From: Casp-Chloro-G3 sp002816715
GTDB lineage: Bacteria > Chloroflexota > Dehalococcoidia > Lucifugimonadales > UBA3495
Assembly (NCBI GenBank): GCA_027623815.1
Contig: JAQBUV010000049.1
Span: 1 to 19,225, forward strand
Direction of reading: 5' to 3'
DNA length: 19,225 bases
Positions 1 to 7,403 of the stretch are shown in pieces. Numbering within the stretch: position 1 is the stretch's first letter; each line of letters opens with the position of its first letter. A program made the position numbers and the translations under genes. The notes beneath the pieces were generated by a model, which was given only the letters and a program-made list of their open reading frames with translations, was not told the DNA's origin and did not search any database.

Positions 1-777
1 CGGACCTTCCAGCGGGAGACTATCTTAACTTGGCCCTTTCGCTGTCCTAACAATGGGGTCCACCTCAGCCCTAGCAGTATATATCTGCTGTTCAGTCGCA
101 CCAGCCACCGCCTAAAAACCGTGGGTGAGGTCATTAGAGGACACTTGCACGGCTTTACCGATGAGCTGCCTCAGGACGACGAACGATGGCGAGTTGCCCG
201 TAAAGCCATCACCGACGGAGCTTCTGAGATCGATAGCTTGGTCAACCGTCTCGATCTGGTTGTGCGCTTGGGCATGTCAGAGCAGCTTTTGGTGATAGAG
301 CCGGTAAACCTTCCCAGACTCTTGGAAGACCTGATGGTTGACCTGGGTCCGGCGGCAGACGCCAAGGGTATCTTGCTGGGAGGCATTGTCAGCAATTCTG
401 ATTCAAATGGCTCCTGTGTCATATCGGCAGATCCAATGGCTCTGCGAGAGGTATTTTCTAACCTGCTGGAGAACGCGGTAAAGCATAACAGCGCTGGCAC
501 AGAAGTGTCGGCGGAAGTAAAACGACAAAACCACCGGATGTTGGTGCGTATCGCGGACAACGGCAAGGGGATGTCCGAGGACTTATTGAAAACCATTTTT
601 GATAAAGGCAGCCGGGCTTACCGCCCGGGTAGCCGCGCCAGAAGCACCGGCATGGGTCTGTACCTTGCCAAGTTGCTGGTGGAGTTGCATGGAGGGGAGA
701 TTACCGTGGACAGCCAACCGGGCGGCGGCACCGAGTTTAAGATTAGTCTACCGCTCCGGAGAACGGACCTGGCATGA
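1..777 (+). CDS. Sensor histidine kinase, C-terminal part (5' end outside window)
   Basis: The reading frame is open from base 1, so the gene starts upstream of the window; the in-frame GTG at 121 is not the true start because the phosphoacceptor box lies before it. The H-box reads TSHRLKT, with the histidine at bases 106-108. A dimerisation helix pair follows, then a complete HATPase_c domain: the N-box around EVFSNLLENAVKHN, the G1 box DNGKGM, an F-box-like IFDKGSRA, the G2 box STGMGLYLAK and the terminal PGGGTEFKISLPL. It would autophosphorylate and pass phosphate to a response regulator, which is not in the window. Residues before the H-box (about 33) match nothing I recognise, so the sensor type is unknown. 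The next gene converges on it after 206 bp, so this gene ends its transcription unit. Confidence 0.85.
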   Translation, partial: RTFQRETILTWPFRCPNNGVHLSPSSIYLLFSRTSHRLKTVGEVIRGHLHGFTDELPQDDERWRVARKAITDGASEIDSLVNRLDLVVRLGMSEQLLVIEPVNLPRLLEDLMVDLGPAADAKGILLGGIVSNSDSNGSCVISADPMALREVFSNLLENAVKHNSAGTEVSAEVKRQNHRMLVRIADNGKGMSEDLLKTIFDKGSRAYRPGSRARSTGMGLYLAKLLVELHGGEITVDSQPGGGTEFKISLPLRRTDLA

Positions 778-886
778 CCTGCATTCTGCCAAATCAAGAA
801 TTTCGTAGCGACAAGTGAAGTTTTGCTGAGGATGGCCGTTCCAAAATTGAGATCGACATGTGAGGAAGCCGCCAAAAATAATTCCT

Positions 887-934
887 AATGCCAATCATTA
901 ACACCGTGGGCAGTCGGCATGGATGATTGGTATT
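887..934. repeat. Imperfect inverted repeat between convergent genes
   Basis: Arms AATGCCAATCAT (887-898) and ATGATTGGTATT (923-934) pair over 12 bp with one G-U, around a 24-nt loop. It sits between the convergent kinase and GH15 genes. It has no T-run, so it is not a standard intrinsic terminator, but it may still separate the two converging transcripts. Confidence 0.35.
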
Positions 935-983
935 CATCAGGCTCCGCGACAGTGGTTAATGTGAAGAGTTTTGTTGACCCAAG

Positions 984-2819
984 TCAGGACTCACGTCCCA
1001 GGCTCCGGTCCAGATTAAAAGCCGCACTGATCAAAGCCAGATGAGTGAATGCCTGAGGAAAATTCCCCAGGGCTTCTCCGTTGTGGCCAGTCTCTTCGGC
1101 GTAGAGGCCCAGGTGGTTGGCATAGCCCAACATTTTTTCAAACATGATCCTGGCCTGACGCAGATAGCGTGGGTCTGCCCGCCCCGCCCTGGTCATAGCC
1201 TCCACCAGCCAAAAGGTGCAAATATTAAAGGTACCTTCTTTGCCGGTGAGTCCGTCGGGGGAAGTTTCGACGTTGTACCGGTATACCAGGCTATTGGACA
1301 CCAACCCGCCAGCTTCTGGTGATTTGTTGATGGCATCCAGAGTTCTTAGAATTCTGGGATCGGTGGGGGACATGAAGAACACCAAGGGCATTAATAGACT
1401 TGAGGCGTCGAGGGAGTCGCTGCCGTAGGACTGTACAAAGGCTTGCCGACTGGTATTCCATCCCCGGCTCATAATCTCCTCATAAATGGCATCTCGGGTC
1501 CGGTACCACCTCTCCCGGTCTGCCGGAAAGGAACGCTGATCTGCCAGGCGCAGCGCCCGGTCTAGCGCAACCCAGCACATGAGCTTGGAGTAAACGAAAT
1601 GCCTTTGTCCGCCTCTAACCTCCCAAATGCCTTCATCAGTGCGGCGCCAGTTGTCGCAGACCCAGTTGGTCATCCGGCGCAGGTGCGACCAAAAGTCGTA
1701 GGAAATTGGTGAACCGTATTTATTGTAGAGATAGACCGCGTCCAGCAGTTCGCCGTAAATGTCCAACTGGAGTTGCCCGTAGGCGTTATTGCCAATGCGT
1801 ACCGGTCTGGAGCCTCTGTATCCCTCCAAATGGTCCAGGGACACCTCGGTCAGATCATGGCGGCCATCTATTCCATACATTACCTGAAGGGAGCCATCAG
1901 GATTCAGTTCGGAGGCTCGGGCCTCAATCCAACCCATAAATTTAGCGGCTTCATCGGTGAAGCCAATGCGAAGCAAGCCGTACAATGTGAAAGCGGCGTC
2001 GCGGATCCAGGTATAGCGGTAGTCCCAGTTGCGAACGCCGCCTAACCCTTCAGGTAAACTGCACGTTGGTGAGGCCACAATTGCGCCGGTTGGCTCATAA
2101 GTAAGCAGTTTTAATGCCAGGGCAGACCGCTCTACCATCTCACGCCAGCGGCCCCGGTAGCTGGATTGAGAGAGCCATCTACGCCAATAGTCGACGGTAT
2201 CCTCAAAGAGGGCTTCACTCTCCTGCTCGGAGAAGGGGTGATAGTCGGTGCATTCCGTGCAGATTTCGCCCAGAGAAAAGGTCAAAGTCTGTCCTTCGCT
2301 CAGGACGAACTCAGATATTAACCCTCTTTCGGTTTTCTGCAGTTCTGCGGTGGTGGAAAGCTGAAGATTCAATAGTGGGGATGTCAAAGCGGCGCCCGAA
2401 TTATTGATCTGTGCTTGATGTCCATCTCGGGCGTAGTTGAAGGCTGGAAAGCATTCCATGCGGAAGGGCATTGATCCCCGCACCGCGCTAACTCGCCGTA
2501 CCAATTCGCTGTGCTCATGCCGTGGCTGCTTGGTCCCCACCGGCATAAAGTCGATGACTTCAGCCACTCCTTTGGGCGAGAGAAAGCGGGTAACCAGGAC
2601 GTTGGACTCGGGCCAATAAATCTGTTTGTTGCTCACTCCGTCAATGGCAGGAGCTATTTTGAAATAGCCGCCTTTCTTATCGTCAAGAATGGCGGCAAAT
2701 ACGCTGGGAGAATCAAAGCTAGGACAACAGAACCAGTCGATCGAACCAGATTTGCCGACTAATGCCGCCGTATGCATGTTGCCGATGATGCCATAGTCTT
2801 CGATCGGTTCGTACCCCAT
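984..2819 (-). CDS. GH15 family glucoside hydrolase (glucoamylase/trehalase type)
   Basis: A 611-residue protein of the bacterial GH15 group, which includes glucoamylases and the mycobacterial trehalases; these invert the anomeric centre of alpha-glucosides. The N-terminal beta-sandwich opens with the family hallmark IEDYGIIGNMHTAALVG and SIDWFCCPSFDSPSVFA (residues about 6-43). The (alpha/alpha)6 barrel contains GGVRNWDYRYTWIRDAAF (260-277), PVRIGNNAYGQLQLDIYGE (339-357), DEGIWEVRGG with the likely general acid Glu400, and GKEGTFNICTFWLVEAM with the likely general base Glu528. Length is normal and no signal peptide is seen, so it should be cytoplasmic. The ATG is preceded by AAGGAG five bases upstream. 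It lies 137 bp downstream of the DM13 gene on the same strand; an inverted repeat in that gap makes co-transcription uncertain. Trehalase versus glucoamylase cannot be decided from sequence alone. Confidence 0.9.
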   Translation of the reverse strand: MGYEPIEDYGIIGNMHTAALVGKSGSIDWFCCPSFDSPSVFAAILDDKKGGYFKIAPAIDGVSNKQIYWPESNVLVTRFLSPKGVAEVIDFMPVGTKQPRHEHSELVRRVSAVRGSMPFRMECFPAFNYARDGHQAQINNSGAALTSPLLNLQLSTTAELQKTERGLISEFVLSEGQTLTFSLGEICTECTDYHPFSEQESEALFEDTVDYWRRWLSQSSYRGRWREMVERSALALKLLTYEPTGAIVASPTCSLPEGLGGVRNWDYRYTWIRDAAFTLYGLLRIGFTDEAAKFMGWIEARASELNPDGSLQVMYGIDGRHDLTEVSLDHLEGYRGSRPVRIGNNAYGQLQLDIYGELLDAVYLYNKYGSPISYDFWSHLRRMTNWVCDNWRRTDEGIWEVRGGQRHFVYSKLMCWVALDRALRLADQRSFPADRERWYRTRDAIYEEIMSRGWNTSRQAFVQSYGSDSLDASSLLMPLVFFMSPTDPRILRTLDAINKSPEAGGLVSNSLVYRYNVETSPDGLTGKEGTFNICTFWLVEAMTRAGRADPRYLRQARIMFEKMLGYANHLGLYAEETGHNGEALGNFPQAFTHLALISAAFNLDRSLGRES

Positions 2820-2855
2820 TGACGCTCCTTGGTAGGTTCTTTGCTCGGCTAACGA

Positions 2856-2910
2856 AGCTCATTGGCGCTGGCTGGCAGAATCAATTGTAAAACGTAACCG
2901 CCAATGAGCT
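2856..2910. repeat. Perfect 12-bp inverted repeat upstream of the GH15 gene
   Basis: Arms AGCTCATTGGCG (2856-2867) and CGCCAATGAGCT (2899-2910) are exact reverse complements around 31 nt. It lies between the DM13 stop and the GH15 start, about 37-91 bases upstream of the GH15 ATG. No T-run follows on the minus strand. It could be an operator, an attenuating hairpin or a small mobile remnant. Confidence 0.5.
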
Positions 2911-2956
2911 AAACGCAGTCTGGGTTCGGATATCAGGCAGTTTTCTTAACCTGTAT

Positions 2957-3607
2957 CTAACTGGCACTTTGCAGAGACGCCACGCTGAAGATCACATGGA
3001 AGGGCTGACAATAGATCACCACACTGCCCAAGCTTTCAATATCCACATCCGCTGGTATCTCATAGTTCTGGTTGCCCTGGTTGCCCTTTATCGAACCCAA
3101 ATCTACGTAACCCTGGGCGGAAACATCCTCCCGGCTCTTGGGATTGGCGTTGGGCGTCAGGATAACGTGGAGGTCGGGGCCATTGGTTACGTCAAGGTCT
3201 TCCAAGCGAAGCAGCAACGAGCCATCGGCTCCCCGGTAGATGGTTGCGCTGCCGCTCCCTTTATGAAAATTATCGGCATCTTGAAAAGAGCCGGTTTTCA
3301 AAGCGGTGGGTGTAGATGTTACGGTATCCCCGGCGGCTGGGGCAGGCTGGTTTTCAGCGGGCTGGTTTTCAGCAAGTAATTGCGGCATCACCTCGTCCAC
3401 CGATTGGTTGACCTTGGCCATGCTCAGCATAACCTGCTCCACTTCCGCTTGTGTCATATTGGCTGGAACCGCCGCTGCCGCGCTGAGGGGAAACGCTTCA
3501 TCCACGTTCTTGTCGACAAAAAGGGGAGAGAGCAGCCACCAGGCGACCACTGCCACCAGAATTATAATCACTGCGCCGACACCGGCTGACAACTTTTTAA
3601 TGTTCAT
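2957..3607 (-). CDS. Membrane-anchored DM13 domain protein
   Basis: A 216-residue protein with a single N-terminal hydrophobic helix (residues about 8-30: GVGAVIIILVAVVAWWLLS), then an Ala/Pro/Gln-rich linker (about 75-104) and a DM13 domain (about 105-213). DM13 features visible are TGSFQDADNFHKGSGSATIY, LRLEDLDVTNGPDLHVIL, YVDLGSIKGNQGNQNYEIP and the terminal VVIYCQPFHVIFSVA with the conserved cysteine Cys200. DM13 domains are proposed to act in extracytoplasmic electron transfer, so the domain probably faces outward; substrate or partner is unknown. The linker contains a short duplication (AENQPAENQPA) encoded by a 15-bp tandem repeat at 3346-3375. The ATG has a good AAAGGAG site. The GH15 gene follows in the same direction, but no functional link is obvious. 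Confidence 0.85.
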   Translation of the reverse strand: MNIKKLSAGVGAVIIILVAVVAWWLLSPLFVDKNVDEAFPLSAAAAVPANMTQAEVEQVMLSMAKVNQSVDEVMPQLLAENQPAENQPAPAAGDTVTSTPTALKTGSFQDADNFHKGSGSATIYRGADGSLLLRLEDLDVTNGPDLHVILTPNANPKSREDVSAQGYVDLGSIKGNQGNQNYEIPADVDIESLGSVVIYCQPFHVIFSVASLQSAS

Positions 3608-3770
3608 CCTGAACTCCTTTTGGCAAATTCATTACGCGCTGCAATGAGGGTCATCATAGGTGTCTAGCGTAAGCTGGCAGTATTAAATTGCTGCGTAGTT
3701 TATTACTATATTATTACGATTTTGCTTCACGGCAATCGTATCGCGCCCGCAGAGGAGCCTTCGTCACACT

Positions 3771-3822
3771 GGCGGAAGCCGGTGTCTACTCTCATTCTCT
3801 GGATTCCGGCGGAAGCCGGAAT
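3771..3822. repeat. REP-like intergenic palindrome
   Basis: ATTCCGGC (3803-3810), loop GGAA and GCCGGAAT (3815-3822) form a perfect 8-bp hairpin. The 12-mer GGCGGAAGCCGG occurs twice, at 3771-3782 and 3808-3819, on either side of a TGTCTACTCTCATTCTCTGG spacer. This matches the general look of dispersed 'GTCATTCC...GGAATCC' palindromes common in bacterial intergenic DNA. It lies in the gap between divergent genes, well upstream of both. Confidence 0.65.
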
Positions 3823-3959
3823 GACGAAATTGGCCACTACTGCGCGGACCGCTCCAAGAGTTGCCAGCGGGTTATCCCCCAGGGAAATGCAATTGTCCTG
3901 GGGCCCCCGGCAAAATGCCCTAGCGTTTAGGACTACTGCATAAGATTAGGGGGCATCAG

Positions 3960-3986
3960 TTGCAGATAGGTTTGAATAGCTATAAT
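3960..3986 (+). promoter_or_regulatory. Candidate sigma70 promoter of the hybrid kinase gene
   Basis: A consensus -10 TATAAT (3981-3986) is preceded by TTGCAG (3960-3965) at a 15-bp spacing, slightly short for a -35/-10 pair. Transcription would begin near 3993, leaving a leader of about 112 bases before the GTG start. The palindrome at 3998-4015 lies just after the predicted start point, which supports a regulated promoter. Prediction only. Confidence 0.45.
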
Positions 3987-3997
3987 GCCCAATTGGG

Positions 3998-4015
3998 ATA
4001 TATCATATGATATAT
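3998..4015. promoter_or_regulatory. Perfect 18-bp AT-rich palindrome, candidate operator
   Basis: ATATATCATATGATATAT is an exact palindrome centred between 4006 and 4007. It would cover about +5 to +22 relative to the predicted start of the hybrid kinase transcript, a typical position for a repressor site. AT-rich palindromes also arise by chance, so the role is inferred. Confidence 0.45.
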
Positions 4016-4104
4016 TGTGAATCTGTTACCTTCCCAACTGGTGTCTCCTCAAACCAGCCAATGAGTCTTAAATTAAGTGTTCTTGACTAGCGGGAGAGTG
4101 TAGC

Positions 4105-7100
4105 GTGGCTAAGCCCAAAATTGACCGCCCAGGTCAGATAGATCGTCCGCAGATGAGCACGTCTGATTCAGTAATCCAAGCAATCGCTCGTATTGTCACC
4201 TCGACCCTAGACATCAACGATGTCTACGAGCAGTTTGCCCGCAAAGTCGGAGAACTGCTGGATTTTGATCAGATATATATCAATGTATTTGACCTAGAAA
4301 CCGAAACCTTCTATTTGCATTATATCTACGATACTTTCCGGACCGACTCCGAACCTGTACATAGACATTCGTCTAAGGGGAGGCTGGTCCAGTGGGTGAT
4401 GAATAGCGGTCTGCCCCTGATTCGCCAGGACCTGGCTGAAGACCTGAGGTTTGTCGATGATGCACGTAATCTAGAGTTAGGATTGCGTTCCAGCTTAACG
4501 GTGCCTCTCATATCCAAAGGGGTGCCAATCGGGACTTTTGGGCTGGGCAGCCGCCGGGTTGGGGCCTTCGGTCTTGACGAGCAGGCCATCCTGGAGAAGT
4601 TGGGCAATTTGATTGCTCCGTCGGTGGATCATGCCAGTGTGTACCAGAGGCTGCGCGCAGGCACTCAGGAAATGGCTCTGGTGGATGAAGTGGCCCAGAT
4701 CATCACCTCCACGCTAGACATTGACCAGGTGTACGAGAAGTTTGCCCAAGAGATGAAAAAGCTGGTCGACTTTGACCGTATTTCAGTGCAAGCGATCAAT
4801 CATGAGGAAGGTATGTACACCCTCAAATATCTGGTGGGTCAGGAGCGACCGGGCAGGCCAGTAGGTTCGCCCAGGCCGCTGGCCGGGTCTCAAAGCGAAG
4901 AGGTAGTGTTATCCGGTAAATCTCTGGTTAGAGAGGATGCCAGCCGCGCACCCAGGTTCCCTTCCGACGAGGCGCAAGCAAAATTGGGAATGCACGCATC
5001 CATAGCGGTGCCATTGATTTCCAAGGGACTTGTGAACGGCGTGTTGGTCTTACGCAGCCTTAGAGTGGGAGCATACGGAAATAGAGAGCAGGTTATTCTG
5101 GAGCGACTGGCCAAGCAGATCGCTCCGGCGGTGGAAAACGCCGAGATGTACCAGCGGTTGCAGGAGAGCAGCCAGGAAATGGCTCTGGTGGATGAAGTGG
5201 CCAGAATCATAACCTCTACCCTGGATATCGATCAAGCCTGTGGTGAATTCACCCGGGAGATGAAAAAGCTGGTCGACTTTGAGCGGGCGTTGATCTCAGT
5301 GGTAGATCGGGAGGCCGCTACCTTTACCCTACAGTACATCTTCGGTGTCCCAAGGGTGGGTCAGGCGATAGGCTCAGTTACGCCATTGCAGGATACCGTA
5401 ACCGGCGAGTTGGCTAAAACCGGCCGAACCATAATTTGGGGGGATATATCCGCCAAACCCGGATTTGCTGACGATCAAGCACACGTAGAACTGGGTTTGC
5501 TCTCCTGCATTGGGCTCCCGCTGTTTTCCAAAGGCATGGTAATCGGTTCCTTGCTGCTGCGAAGTCGGCAGGTGAACGCCTACGGCGCCAGGGATCAGGC
5601 CATATTGGAGCGACTGGCCGGACAAATTGCTCCAGCCATTGAAAACGCTCAACTGTATGATCGGGTAAGGAGTGAAAAAGAGCTTGCTACCAACACGTTG
5701 GCTCAGTTAAAAGCTGTTTTGGGCGGTGTCGATAGCGGCATATTGTTGGTTGACAATGACCGCCACACCCTTTGGGCGAATCAAAAGTATGGGGAATTAT
5801 TCGGGATACGGGCCGTGGAGTCTTTGTCAATAAGCCATCCCACGCAAGAGGAGCGGCATGACTTGGTCCGCCACACTTTCGCTGATCCTGAGGAAGTATT
5901 CGAGGAGGAGTTGGGGATTTATAGAGACCCGAGTTTTACTGGTTCCACCAAAGAGGTGGTGCTGTTTGCTCCGGTCAAGCGCATCCTACAGCCGTTCACA
6001 ACACCGGTTTATGACGAAGAAAACTCACCGCTGGGTAGGATGTGGGTCTACCATGACGTGACAGGAGTTAAGACAGCGGAAGAGCAGATTTTACAGTTCC
6101 AGAAAATGGAGAGTATTGGGCGGCTGGCTGGAGGCATTGCTCACGATTTCAACAACTTGCTGACGGCGATAATGGGCTATGCCCAGTTGGCAATGCTGGA
6201 GGCCCCCTCCAACGGATATCTGGGAAATCATGTCCAGGAAATACAGAAAGCTGCCGAAAGGGCAGCCAACCTGACCAATCAACTCCTGGCTTTCTCCCGG
6301 CGTCAGGTCATTGAACCCAAGGTGATCAACCTCAATGACTCAATCATTGACCTGAGCCGAATGCTGCGGCGGCTCATTGGAAAAGACATCGAACTTATAA
6401 CCCGCCTGGGTCATGGCATCAGTTCGGTGAAAGTTGACCCTACCAAGTTGGAGCAGGTGCTGGTCAACCTGGTAGTGAATTGCCGTGACGCCATGCCTTC
6501 CGGCGGTAAACTGACAATCGAGACCGCGATGGCTGATTTTGACAGCCCGGTCGCGGAACAATTCGATGGACCCTCACTTGGTAAATACGTCGTACTTTCA
6601 GTGACCGATACTGGCATGGGGATGAGTGAAGCGGTCAAGGCCCACCTGTTTGAGCCGTTCTTTACCACTAAGGCGGTCGGTAAGGGGACTGGGCTCGGTC
6701 TGGCCATCTGCTACGGCATAATCAAACAAAGCGGCGGTCATATTGATGTTAGCAGTGAATTTGGACAAGGAAGCTGCGTTAGCGTTTACCTGCCCAGTTC
6801 AACAGAAATCGCGGCATATCCCGCAGTGGAGGAAGTACCGCATAGGGATACTTTTGGCAACGAAACGGTGTTGGTGGCCGAGGACGATATGCTGGTGCGC
6901 GGCATGGTCACCGATGTTTTGAAAGGCCAGGGATATACCGTGCTGCAAGCCGCCGATGGTGATGAGGCATTGCGACTGGCACAAGAGCTATGCGACCAAA
7001 GAATTGATTTGCTGTTGACCGACCTGGTTATGCCCCAAATGGGCGGCTTGGAATTGGCTAATCGGCTTAGTGCTTTGCGGCCTGAGACCAAGATTATCTT

Positions 7101-7233
7101 CACATCTGGCTACACTGACGAGCCATTTTTCACCGAAGGAATCAATAATGGCAAAGTTGAGTTCATACAAAAGCCTTTCGTGCCGTCGGTGTTGACCGCA
7201 CGGGTTCGTGACCTTCTCGATCGGGATTTGTAA
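4105..7233 (+). CDS. Hybrid sensor histidine kinase with three GAF domains, PAS and receiver
   Basis: A 1042-residue cytoplasmic hybrid kinase with no membrane segments. Order: GAF1 (about 30-182), GAF2 (190-354), GAF3 (359-520), PAS (531-650, ILLVDNDRHTLWANQKYGELFG), HisKA with GGIAHDFNNLL (His680), HATPase_c (N-box NLVVNCRDAMPSGG near 788-800, G1 DTGMGM at 835, FEPFFTTKAVGKGTGLGLAI), and a receiver with acidic pair Asp927/Asp928, phosphoacceptor Asp973 and Lys1023. GAF and PAS domains bind small ligands or chromophores, so this should be a soluble signal integrator. The three GAF units have an exact 169-residue period and long identical DNA stretches. No phytochrome-type GAF signature was confirmed. 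The GTG start is preceded by GGGAG (4092-4096); the Met at residue 17 has no ribosome site. No output regulator is adjacent. Confidence 0.93.
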   Translation: MAKPKIDRPGQIDRPQMSTSDSVIQAIARIVTSTLDINDVYEQFARKVGELLDFDQIYINVFDLETETFYLHYIYDTFRTDSEPVHRHSSKGRLVQWVMNSGLPLIRQDLAEDLRFVDDARNLELGLRSSLTVPLISKGVPIGTFGLGSRRVGAFGLDEQAILEKLGNLIAPSVDHASVYQRLRAGTQEMALVDEVAQIITSTLDIDQVYEKFAQEMKKLVDFDRISVQAINHEEGMYTLKYLVGQERPGRPVGSPRPLAGSQSEEVVLSGKSLVREDASRAPRFPSDEAQAKLGMHASIAVPLISKGLVNGVLVLRSLRVGAYGNREQVILERLAKQIAPAVENAEMYQRLQESSQEMALVDEVARIITSTLDIDQACGEFTREMKKLVDFERALISVVDREAATFTLQYIFGVPRVGQAIGSVTPLQDTVTGELAKTGRTIIWGDISAKPGFADDQAHVELGLLSCIGLPLFSKGMVIGSLLLRSRQVNAYGARDQAILERLAGQIAPAIENAQLYDRVRSEKELATNTLAQLKAVLGGVDSGILLVDNDRHTLWANQKYGELFGIRAVESLSISHPTQEERHDLVRHTFADPEEVFEEELGIYRDPSFTGSTKEVVLFAPVKRILQPFTTPVYDEENSPLGRMWVYHDVTGVKTAEEQILQFQKMESIGRLAGGIAHDFNNLLTAIMGYAQLAMLEAPSNGYLGNHVQEIQKAAERAANLTNQLLAFSRRQVIEPKVINLNDSIIDLSRMLRRLIGKDIELITRLGHGISSVKVDPTKLEQVLVNLVVNCRDAMPSGGKLTIETAMADFDSPVAEQFDGPSLGKYVVLSVTDTGMGMSEAVKAHLFEPFFTTKAVGKGTGLGLAICYGIIKQSGGHIDVSSEFGQGSCVSVYLPSSTEIAAYPAVEEVPHRDTFGNETVLVAEDDMLVRGMVTDVLKGQGYTVLQAADGDEALRLAQELCDQRIDLLLTDLVMPQMGGLELANRLSALRPETKIIFTSGYTDEPFFTEGINNGKVEFIQKPFVPSVLTARVRDLLDRDL

Positions 7234-7403
7234 TTCGAGACTTCTTCAATCTTCAGGTCGTTTTGAGCAGGGCCGACAGTTTCAGAGTTAACTGTCCTCA
7301 TATTGCTGCCTACTCTTGATTGCCCAGCTTCTTTAACTGTTTCTCCAACTGCTTTTCCCTGGTGCGTTTGTCCCTTACAATATGCCAGCAGGAGGAGACA
7401 CAC

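Noticed and set aside
121..777. Treating GTG at 121 as the true start of the first kinase
   Set aside because: The frame continues upstream to base 1 and includes the phosphoacceptor SHRLKT box before 121, so the gene is truncated by the window edge.
3771..3822. Two GGCGGAAGCCGG copies as the start of a CRISPR array
   Set aside because: Only two copies with internal dyad symmetry and no regular spacers; it fits a REP-like palindrome.
7276..7295. ACAGTT...AACTGT hairpin after the hybrid kinase as a terminator
   Set aside because: The stem is only 6 bp, AT-rich, and not followed by a T-run.
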